Assembly (NCBI GenBank): GCA_035542855.1
Contig: DATKKM010000133.1
Location: 1-6,030, forward strand
Origin: DATKKM01 sp035542855
Lineage (GTDB): Bacteria; Chloroflexota; Dehalococcoidia; SM23-28-2; RBG-16-64-32
Reading direction: 5' to 3'
DNA: 6,030 bases
The stretch's first letter is position 1, and each line of letters begins with the position of its first letter. The notes below the pieces were generated by a model. That model was not told where the DNA came from and searched no databases. It saw only the letters and a program-made list of their open reading frames with translations. This document shows positions 1 through 4,916 of this stretch, one piece after another. The translations under genes and the position numbers were made by a program.

Positions 1-763
1 CGGGGGTGTAGTAGCGGACGAGCGGCAGGTGCTGCGCGCTTGGGCGGAGGTACTGGCCGAGGGTGAGCACCTCCACGTTGTTGGCGAGCAGGTCCTCGAA
101 CACCTGCAGCAGCTCGTGCTCCGTCTCGCCGAGGCCGACCATGAGTCCGGTCTTGGTGATGGTGCCGGGGTCCAGCTCCTTGGCGCGGCGCAGGAGCTCC
201 AGGGACCGCTCGTAGCGGGCCTTGGGGCGGACGCGGCGGTAGAGGCGGGGGACGGACTCCGTGTTGTGGTTGAGGATTTCGGGCCGGGCCGACATAACGG
301 TGGCCAGGGCGTCCCAGTTGCCCATGAAGTCCGGGATCAGCACCTCGATGCTCGTGCCGGGGGAAAGACGCCTGATCCAGCGGATCGTCGCGGCGAAGAT
401 GGATGCGCCGCCGTCCGGCTGGTCGTCGCGGTTGACGGAGGTGACGACGGCGTGGGCGAGGCCCATCTGGGCGACGGCGTTGGCGACGCGCACCGGCTCC
501 AGCTTGTCGGGCGCGGCGTCAGGGCGGCCGGTCTTGATGGCGCAGAAGCCGCAGGCGCGGGTGCAGGTGTCGCCGAGGATCATGAAGGTGGCGGTGCCGG
601 CCTCCCAGCACTCGCCGATGTTGGGGCAGTGGGCCTCTTCGCAGACGGTGTGCAGGCGCTCCTCGCGCATCAGCGACTTAAGCCGCATGTAGTTGGGCCC
701 GCCGGGGAAGCGCACCTTGAGCCAGGGAGGCTTCCGTCCCTCGGCGATCCAGTCTGTTTGCAC
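1..763 (-). CDS. lipA: Lipoyl synthase, C-terminus cut off by window edge
   Basis: LipA is a cytosolic radical-SAM enzyme that inserts two sulfur atoms at C6 and C8 of protein-bound octanoyl groups, the last step of lipoate synthesis for 2-oxoacid dehydrogenases and the glycine cleavage H protein. From the GTG at 763, about 254 residues are visible. They include the auxiliary-cluster motif C-X4-C-X5-C (Cys41, Cys46, Cys52, in VCEEAHCPNIGECW), the radical-SAM motif CTRACGFC (Cys67, Cys71, Cys74), TSVNRDD, the HNTE motif and LGQYLRPS near the right place for the C-terminal part. Roughly 35-50 residues, including the terminal RSSY-type motif, lie beyond position 1. The GTG was chosen because a TACAAT -10 box ends seven bases before it. 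An in-frame ATG at 796 would add 11 basic residues (starting MRAYRRR) and has a GAGG about 10 nt upstream, so it remains possible. The gene diverges from the hydrolase gene at 960; no lipB is visible. Confidence 0.95.
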   Translation of the reverse strand, partial: MQTDWIAEGRKPPWLKVRFPGGPNYMRLKSLMREERLHTVCEEAHCPNIGECWEAGTATFMILGDTCTRACGFCAIKTGRPDAAPDKLEPVRVANAVAQMGLAHAVVTSVNRDDQPDGGASIFAATIRWIRRLSPGTSIEVLIPDFMGNWDALATVMSARPEILNHNTESVPRLYRRVRPKARYERSLELLRRAKELDPGTITKTGLMVGLGETEHELLQVFEDLLANNVEVLTLGQYLRPSAQHLPLVRYYTP

Positions 764-769
764 GCGTCC

Positions 770-775
770 ATTGTA
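770..775 (-). promoter_or_regulatory. -10 box of lipA, leaderless arrangement
   Basis: On the minus strand the sequence reads TACAAT (5 of 6 matches to TATAAT), followed by six bases (GGACGC) and then the GTG of lipA. If the hexamer occupies -12 to -7, transcription would begin exactly on the G of the start codon. No good -35 element is seen 16-18 nt upstream, and there is no Shine-Dalgarno sequence before the GTG. This agrees with a leaderless transcript but is inference from position only. Confidence 0.45.
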
Positions 776-798
776 CCGCCGGCGGTAAGCGCGCATGG

Positions 799-924
799 CC
801 GCAGATCCTCGGAGATTGTTCGCGGATTGGCGCCGACGGGAGATTGGCCGCGAGATGTTTGGAGATGGGGCGCGAGATGAGGAGAAGCCGGAAAATCTGC
901 GCCAAAATCTGCGCTCATCTGCGG
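799..924. repeat. Imperfect inverted repeat of a 12-nt ATCTGCG unit
   Basis: The ends are perfect 8-bp inverted repeats: CCGCAGAT at 799-806 and ATCTGCGG at 917-924. Inside the right arm the unit is tandem with a 12-nt period: AAAATCTGCGCC at 892-903, then AAAATCTGCGCT at 904-915, then CATCTGCGGT. The left arm carries degenerate forms in the opposite orientation (CGCAGAT, CGGAGATT, CGCGGATT, GGGAGATT, CGCGAGAT). The two arms could pair as a long imperfect stem. It fills almost the whole gap between lipA and the hydrolase gene. Comparable ATCTGCG-rich intergenic strings are, from memory, common in several bacterial phyla; their function is unknown to me. Confidence 0.65.
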
Positions 925-959
925 TTGATGGTCATAAGATTGACGTTGGAGGAAACCAC

Positions 960-1778
960 ATGCCGCACGCGAAGATCAACGGGATCGATATCTACTTCGA
1001 GCAGCACGGGGAGCAGGGGGAGCCGCTGTTCTTCGTGCACGGGTACACGGGCGACGTCAGCGATTGGCGACACCAGGTGGCGGAGTTCGCTTCGACGCAC
1101 CGGGTGCTGGTGATGGACCACCGTGGGCACGGGCGCTCGGAGGCGCCGACGGACCGTTCGTCTTACACGATCGAGCAGATGGCGGCGGACGTGGAGGCTC
1201 TGGCGGAGGAGCTGGGGTTCGAGCGGTACCACCTGGTCGGTCACTCGATGGGTGGCGCCGTGGCGCAGGAAGTGGCGCTGCGCAGCCCCGGGCGCCTGAT
1301 CTCGCTGACGCTGCACGACACCGGCCACGTGTTCGAGCTTTCGAGGGTGGAGATGATCGCGAAGTTCACGGAGTACCGCCACATGGTCGCGGAGACGCAG
1401 GGGATGGCAGCGGTGGCGGCGATCAAGATCCCGGCGCCGCGCCCCCCGCACGCGAAGCCGGAGCGCGAGGAGGAAGAGCGAGAGCGGCTGGCGCGGATGT
1501 CCGTGGACGCCTTCATCGGCGCGAGCAAGGGGCTGGACGCCTGGCAGGGGACGCGGGAGAGGCTGGGCTCGATCGTGACGCCGACGATGGTGATCTACGG
1601 CGACCTGGACTTCTTCCTGCTGATCGATTCGGCGAAGCACATGGCGAGGACGATCCCGAACGCGGTGCTGGAGGTGGTGCCGGAAGCGGCGCACTCGCCG
1701 CAGTACGAGCGGCCGGAGCTGTTCAACGCGGCGCTACGCCGGCACCTCGAGCGCAGTACAGGGGGCGCTGCAAAGTAA
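960..1778 (+). CDS. Alpha/beta-fold hydrolase
   Basis: This is a 272-residue single-domain alpha/beta hydrolase of normal length for the family, probably cytosolic, since no signal peptide is seen. The oxyanion-hole motif HGY is at residues 27-29, after a short beta strand (PLFFV). The nucleophile elbow GHSMG is at 94-98 with Ser96. The acid is Asp217 in YGDLD and the base is His245 in AAHSP, so the triad is intact. DHRGHGRS (53-60) is the usual strand-4 motif. The cap region (about 120-200) contains a highly charged helix, EREEEERERL, near 168-177. ATG 960 is preceded by GGAGG at 948-952 with 7-nt spacing, which decides the start; the frame is open further upstream to an ATG at 795, but that would run through the intergenic repeat. 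Family members include esterases, lactonases, dehalogenases and C-C hydrolases. The substrate cannot be told from sequence, and neighbours give no pathway clue. Confidence 0.9.
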   Translation: MPHAKINGIDIYFEQHGEQGEPLFFVHGYTGDVSDWRHQVAEFASTHRVLVMDHRGHGRSEAPTDRSSYTIEQMAADVEALAEELGFERYHLVGHSMGGAVAQEVALRSPGRLISLTLHDTGHVFELSRVEMIAKFTEYRHMVAETQGMAAVAAIKIPAPRPPHAKPEREEEERERLARMSVDAFIGASKGLDAWQGTRERLGSIVTPTMVIYGDLDFFLLIDSAKHMARTIPNAVLEVVPEAAHSPQYERPELFNAALRRHLERSTGGAAK

Positions 1779-1798
1779 CAAACGCGCCTGGGTGGGGG

Positions 1799-1828
1799 TT
1801 GACTCTATCGCAACAAGCGCTCAATATT
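1799..1828 (+). promoter_or_regulatory. Promoter of the response regulator gene
   Basis: TTGACT at 1799-1804 (5 of 6 to TTGACA) is followed after an 18-nt spacer by AATATT at 1823-1828 (4 of 6 to TATAAT). Transcription would start near 1835, only about 4 nt before the ATG at 1839. No Shine-Dalgarno sequence precedes this ATG, which supports a leaderless or nearly leaderless mRNA. It also shows that the regulator has its own promoter and need not be read from the hydrolase gene, which ends 60 nt upstream. Confidence 0.5.
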
Positions 1829-1838
1829 GACACATTCT

Positions 1839-2501
1839 ATGCGGAACGTGCTTCTCATCGGCGATGTCGAGACGCTGACGCCCTACGCTGAGGCGCTGGA
1901 GGCGGACGGCTTCTTCCCGATTGTCCACCCGCCGGGGGCCGAAGAGCCGCAGGACGAGGACTTCGACATCGCGGTCATAGACCTGAGCAGCGTCGGCGAG
2001 GACTGGACGGCGGTGTCGCTGATGGACGCGGCGGGCGCGGCTGAGACGAAGCCGGTGCTGGTGATGGCCGGGCCGGACCAGGTCTCGGCGTTCGATCCGA
2101 TCCGCGACGTGGACGACTACGTCCGCCTGAAGAGCGCGCCGGACGACCTGGTGGTGCGGGTGCGGCGGCTGCTCTGGAAGAAGCACCGCGTAGACTCCCG
2201 CAACGTGCTGAAGTGCGGCGACCTGATCATGGACCTGGGCAACTACACGGTGCAGGTGGGCGGACGCGCGGTGGACCTGACGTACAAGGAGTACGAGCTG
2301 CTGCGCTTCCTGGCGACGAACCGGGACCGCGTCTACAGCCGGGAGACGCTGCTGAACAAGGTCTGGGGCTACGACTTCTACGGCGGCGCGCGCACGGTGG
2401 ACGTCCACGTGCGGCGCCTGCGCTCCAAGATCGAGGACCGGCACCACACGTTCATCGAGACGGTGCGCAACGTGGGGTACCGCTTCCGCGCGATGGCGTA
2501 G
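1839..2501 (+). CDS. OmpR/PhoB-family regulator with degenerate receiver
   Basis: This 220-residue protein has an N-terminal receiver-like domain (about 1-115) and a C-terminal OmpR-type winged helix (about 122-218). The DNA-binding half is canonical: LTYKEYELLRFLA (147-159), SRETLLNKVWGYD (167-179), the recognition-helix stretch RTVDVHVRRLRSKIE (185-199), and ETVRNVGYRF at the C-terminal hairpin. The receiver is atypical. Asp48 sits where the phosphoacceptor is expected (DIAVIDLS), and Asp9 remains of the acidic pair. The conserved Thr/Ser after strand 4 is Ala77 (VLVMAGPD). By ungapped alignment the switch-lysine site is Leu97, with a Lys one position later. The loop after Asp48 lacks the usual MLPGMDG form. 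No histidine kinase gene is in the window, so it may be an orphan, perhaps phosphorylation-independent like other atypical OmpR regulators. ATG 1839 was preferred to an in-frame TTG at 1827, which would lie upstream of the predicted transcript start. Confidence 0.9.
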   Translation: MRNVLLIGDVETLTPYAEALEADGFFPIVHPPGAEEPQDEDFDIAVIDLSSVGEDWTAVSLMDAAGAAETKPVLVMAGPDQVSAFDPIRDVDDYVRLKSAPDDLVVRVRRLLWKKHRVDSRNVLKCGDLIMDLGNYTVQVGGRAVDLTYKEYELLRFLATNRDRVYSRETLLNKVWGYDFYGGARTVDVHVRRLRSKIEDRHHTFIETVRNVGYRFRAMA

Positions 2502-2525
2502 CGGCTGCGGGGTTAGTTTAGCCGC
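2501..2525 (+). terminator. Possible weak terminator after the regulator gene
   Basis: GCGGCT at 2501-2506, beginning on the last base of the stop codon, is complementary to AGCCGC at 2520-2525, with a 13-nt loop, and is followed by ATATTATT. The loop is long and there is no true T-run, so this is only a weak candidate for an intrinsic terminator. Confidence 0.25.
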
Positions 2526-2566
2526 ATATTATTCGCAGATTGATTTCGGCGGCCGATGGTGTCCGC

Positions 2567-2650
2567 TCATCCTGGGGTTCACGAAGGACGAGTGGTGTGA
2601 CCTGACTCGCGGCGTTCGCCCCCCGGCCCCGCCTGATCCTGTCAGGATGA
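2567..2650. repeat. 84-bp segment bounded by 8-bp inverted repeats
   Basis: TCATCCTG at 2567-2574 and CAGGATGA at 2643-2650 are perfect inverted copies. The left arm can form a small hairpin of its own (TCC, then TTC-AC-GAA, then GGA). The right arm contains overlapping palindromes: ATCCTG-T-CAGGAT at 2636-2648 and TGTCA-GGA-TGACA at 2640-2652. The segment lies between the convergent regulator and DUF1295 genes, so it may act as a two-way transcription end, though no T-run is present. In form it recalls the TCATCCTGAG...GAAGGAT intergenic strings seen in many environmental genomes (recollection). An 8-bp match can also arise by chance. Confidence 0.4.
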
Positions 2651-2657
2651 CACTTGC

Positions 2658-3443
2658 TCAGCCTTTCGGCGGTAGCGGGAAGAAGGCGCTGGTGCGGCGG
2701 ACGTACTCATCGTAGCCGGGGCGGCGGCGGCCGATGGTGCGCTCAAGCATGGCGACGCCGGAGACGCGGGTGAGCATGAAGGTCATGAGGGCGGGCGCGA
2801 AGATGGTCGCGAAGCCCCAGGGCGTGCCGGCAGCGATGATCCAGTAACCCCACCAGAGCGTCGCATCGCCGAAGTAGTTGGGGTGGCGGGTGTAGCGCCA
2901 GAGGCCGCGGTCCATCACTTTGCCCTTGTTCGCGGGGTCGGCCTTGAAGCGCGCGAGCTGGAAGTCGCCCATTGCCTCGAAGCTGATGCCGATCAGCCAG
3001 ACGGCGCCGCCGGCGAAGTCGGGGATCGCCAGGTGGTCCGGCGAGTCGCTGTGGACCGCTACGAGGAGCGGCCAGGCGATGACCCAGAGCAGCGCGCCCT
3101 GCAGCCAGAAGACGGTGATCAGCGATCGCCACCAGAAGGCCGGGCCGGCGTGCTCGCGCATCTTCACGTAGCGGTAGTCCTCGCCGTGTCCGGCGTTGCG
3201 GCTGAGGATGTACCCGCCGAGCCGCAGCCCCCAGACGAGGACGAGCGCGCAGACGAGTAGTTGGCGGCCGGAGTAGCCGTCGTCAGACAGCAGCGAGTAG
3301 ACGACGGCCAGCAGCGCGAAGCCGGGGCCCCAGAAGATATCGATGATGCTGGCGTTGCGGAGCGCGAGGCTGAGCAGCCAGACGGCGGTGACGTAGGCGC
3401 CGGTCACGCCGAGCCCGACGGCGGCCAGCGCGATGAGGGACAT
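2658..3443 (-). CDS. DUF1295 integral membrane protein (steroid 5-alpha-reductase-like)
   Basis: This 261-residue multi-pass membrane protein belongs to the DUF1295 family, related to steroid 5-alpha-reductase C-terminal domains and to isoprenylcysteine methyltransferases. Likely membrane segments are at about 3-28, 40-52, 61-80, 108-130, 143-158, 196-206 and 211-226. The family signature LWRYTRHPNYFGD at 181-193, followed by WWGYW, is intact; in related enzymes this cytosolic-side region contributes to cofactor binding. DIFWG (35-39) and the C-terminal YDEYVRRTSAFFPLPP (244-259) are also typical. The ATG at 3443 shares its A with the TGA stop of the upstream acyltransferase gene (TGATG), which suggests translational coupling and decides the start; the open frame further upstream encodes only an Arg-rich shadow. 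It is the last gene of a three-gene operon. Activity on a lipid or isoprenoid is likely from family and context, but the actual substrate and reaction (reduction or methylation) are unknown. Confidence 0.88.
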   Translation of the reverse strand: MSLIALAAVGLGVTGAYVTAVWLLSLALRNASIIDIFWGPGFALLAVVYSLLSDDGYSGRQLLVCALVLVWGLRLGGYILSRNAGHGEDYRYVKMREHAGPAFWWRSLITVFWLQGALLWVIAWPLLVAVHSDSPDHLAIPDFAGGAVWLIGISFEAMGDFQLARFKADPANKGKVMDRGLWRYTRHPNYFGDATLWWGYWIIAAGTPWGFATIFAPALMTFMLTRVSGVAMLERTIGRRRPGYDEYVRRTSAFFPLPPKG

Positions 3444-4252
3444 CAGCCGCCGGCGTTGGGGTGGATTCGCCGCTCCATCCCGGCGAGGACGTCGTACAGC
3501 TCGCCGGTGATGGCCTCCCAGAGCTTGGCGCCGCCGGTCGTGTCGCCGATGCGCCGGCGGGCGGCGGCGTCGATCCACTCCGAATCGCAGTCCAGCGGCT
3601 CGCCGAAGAGGACGCGGACGCGGTTGCCCGGGCGCGGGAAGCCGCTGCCGACGGGCAGCACCCTGTGCATGCCGTAGTGGTAGAAGGGGAGCACCAGGGG
3701 CTGCGCCTTCTCGATCAGCCAGCCGCAGCCGGTCTTGAACTCTGGCATCAGGCGGCCTTCGGGGTCGCGGGTGCGGCCGCCTTCGGGGAACATGTGCACC
3801 CAGTCGCCGGCCTGCAGGCGCTCGCGGAGGAAGTGCATGCCCGGCTGGTCGATGCCGCTGCCGCGGACGATGGGGGCGAGCTTGCCGGCGGTGTAGAACC
3901 AGGCCCGGGGCCGGTTGCCGAAGAAGTTGATGGCGTCAGCGCCTACCCAGCGCACGGTGCGGTACGGCATGTGCACGAAGTTGCTGGTGATCAGGGGATC
4001 GTCGAAGAGGGAGACGTGGTTGCTGATCGTGAGGAGGCCGCGGCCGCCGCGCTCCCGCACGGCTTCGAGGTGTTCGCGCCCTTCGACGTCCAGGCGGTTC
4101 ATGACGCGCGTGACGAACTTCGAGCCGGCGATAACTGTGCGCCCGATGATCGGGTGGTACCAGCGCATGCCGGGATGCCAGCGGGCGACGGCCTTCTCCT
4201 CGGCGCGGCGCAGGCGTTCGGCGGAGTCTGCGGAGGCGGCGCGGATCGTCAC
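3443..4252 (-). CDS. Tafazzin-like PlsC-family acyltransferase
   Basis: This 269-residue glycerolipid acyltransferase of the PlsC/LPLAT superfamily would act at the membrane, moving acyl groups onto or between (lyso)phospholipids. Motif I is NHVSLFDDP (78-86) with catalytic His79 and Asp84 in HX4D spacing. The block GDWVHMFPEGGRTR (149-162) contains motif III, and further on come PLVLPFYHYGMHRVLP and an RVLFGEPLD strand. The NHxSxxDDP form, GDWVH(M/I)FPEG and the PFYHYGM...VLP segment are closer, by memory, to tafazzin, the phospholipid-lysophospholipid transacylase that remodels cardiolipin, than to the ordinary PlsC. There is no clear long transmembrane segment. The GTG at 4252 overlaps the upstream ogt stop (GTGA), with AGGGG about 7 nt before it; this overlap and the loss of homology upstream decide the start. 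Gene order ogt-acyltransferase-DUF1295 places it in an operon with another membrane-lipid candidate. A lysophosphatidate acyltransferase role cannot be excluded. Confidence 0.88.
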   Translation of the reverse strand: MTIRAASADSAERLRRAEEKAVARWHPGMRWYHPIIGRTVIAGSKFVTRVMNRLDVEGREHLEAVRERGGRGLLTISNHVSLFDDPLITSNFVHMPYRTVRWVGADAINFFGNRPRAWFYTAGKLAPIVRGSGIDQPGMHFLRERLQAGDWVHMFPEGGRTRDPEGRLMPEFKTGCGWLIEKAQPLVLPFYHYGMHRVLPVGSGFPRPGNRVRVLFGEPLDCDSEWIDAAARRRIGDTTGGAKLWEAITGELYDVLAGMERRIHPNAGG

Positions 4253-4770
4253 AGCGCGGCCCCTGTGACCGGCGCACCCTCGGCGCGGAGGAGCGCAGCT
4301 TTCATGGGAAGGCCGCCGCCGTAGCCGTGCAGCGTGCCGTCGCTGCCGACGACGCGGTGGCAGGGGACGAGCAGCGGCCAGGGGTTCGTCGCCATCACGC
4401 GGCCGACGGCGCGCGCTGCGCCTGGTCTGCCGACGCGGGCGGCGAGCTCGGCGTAGGTGAGGGTCTTGCCGGCGGGAATGCGCATGCACTCCTCCATGAC
4501 GGCGCGGCGGAACGGAGTGATGCCGGTCCAGTCGATGGTGATAGCGGCCGTGAGCGGGTGACCGGCGACGATGCCGGCAATAGCCTCCGGGATCGCGCCG
4601 AGTTCATCGGCGGAGGCGGGTTCGCTGGCGCCGAAGTCGAGCATGGCGTCGATGGCCTGCTGGCGGGACTTGCGGGGGAGGGTGATTGCGCGCAGGCCGG
4701 CGCCGGAGAGGACGAGGCCGACCCAGCCGAGATCGGTCTGGCAAACGTGGAAACGCAGGCTGGATGACAT
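4249..4770 (-). CDS. ogt: Methylated-DNA--protein-cysteine methyltransferase
   Basis: This suicide repair protein transfers the alkyl group from O6-alkylguanine (and O4-alkylthymine) in DNA to its own cysteine. It has 173 residues, the usual length for single-domain Ogt/MGMT proteins and shorter than Ada. The N-terminal ribonuclease-H-like part (about 1-80) begins SLRFHVCQTDLGWVGLVLS. The C-terminal DNA-binding part has TPFRRAVMEECMRIPAGKTLTYAELAARVGRPGAARAVGRVMATNP (85-130), with the helix-turn-helix and the arginine finger at Arg120. The active site PCHRVV is at 136-141 (Cys137), followed by the GYGGGLPMKAALL tail. The ATG at 4770 is preceded by GGGGAGG about 8 nt upstream, which fixes the start; the frame stays open to 4914 without homology. 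It is the first gene of the operon and overlaps the acyltransferase start by 4 nt. No Ada-type regulatory domain is present, so alkylation-induced control cannot be inferred. Confidence 0.95.
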   Translation of the reverse strand: MSSSLRFHVCQTDLGWVGLVLSGAGLRAITLPRKSRQQAIDAMLDFGASEPASADELGAIPEAIAGIVAGHPLTAAITIDWTGITPFRRAVMEECMRIPAGKTLTYAELAARVGRPGAARAVGRVMATNPWPLLVPCHRVVGSDGTLHGYGGGLPMKAALLRAEGAPVTGAAL

Positions 4771-4798
4771 GGCGCGCACCTCCCCTTTAGTGGCCACG

Positions 4799-4826
4799 AT
4801 TATAGACCCGCGGCGCAAGGGGGTCT
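4799..4826 (-). promoter_or_regulatory. Promoter of the ogt operon with overlapping dyad
   Basis: The minus strand has a perfect TATAAT at 4804-4799, about 28 nt upstream of the ogt ATG, giving an expected transcript start near 4792 and a short leader carrying the GGGGAGG ribosome binding site. The -35 region is poor (AGACCC or AAGACC). A perfect 6-bp inverted repeat, AGACCC-N11-GGGTCT (4826-4804), covers the -35 region and spacer and ends on the first base of the -10 box. A weak -35 with an overlapping dyad fits an activator or repressor site, but no regulator can be named. Confidence 0.6.
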
Positions 4827-4916
4827 TCCCGGATGCGGCGGTGGAATCGATCCGGGCCGGAAACCGGGCCCTGACCCACGGTGGGAATCGCTTGCCGGGC
4901 TGGTTCGTTACCATGG

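Noticed and set aside
29..880. Long plus-strand open frame opposite lipA
   Set aside because: It is antisense to an unmistakable LipA reading and shows only the Ala/Gly/Arg/Val-rich composition of a GC-rich shadow frame.
795..959. N-terminal extension of the hydrolase from ATG 795
   Set aside because: It would translate the intergenic inverted repeat and has no family similarity; GGAGG seven bases before ATG 960 explains the start.
915..1694. Minus-strand 259-residue open frame opposite the hydrolase
   Set aside because: Arg/His-rich shadow of the hydrolase frame, with no recognisable domain or ribosome binding site.
1764..1788. GGCGC...GCGCC hairpin at the end of the hydrolase gene
   Set aside because: Five-base stem with a 15-nt loop and no T-run; too weak to call a terminator.
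1827..1838. TTG start for the response regulator, and TTGACA at 1827-1832 as a -35 box
   Set aside because: The TTG lies before the predicted transcript start and adds only MTHS. As a -35 box, TTGACA has no -10 partner about 17 nt downstream (that stretch is inside the gene, GCTTCT).
4875..4885. CCCAC-G-GTGGG palindrome upstream of the M23 gene
   Set aside because: Eleven bases in very GC-rich DNA is easily chance; no link to a promoter element could be shown.
4771..4914. N-terminal extension of Ogt from 4914
   Set aside because: It would run through the TATAAT promoter and the GGGGAGG ribosome binding site, and has no similarity to the family.
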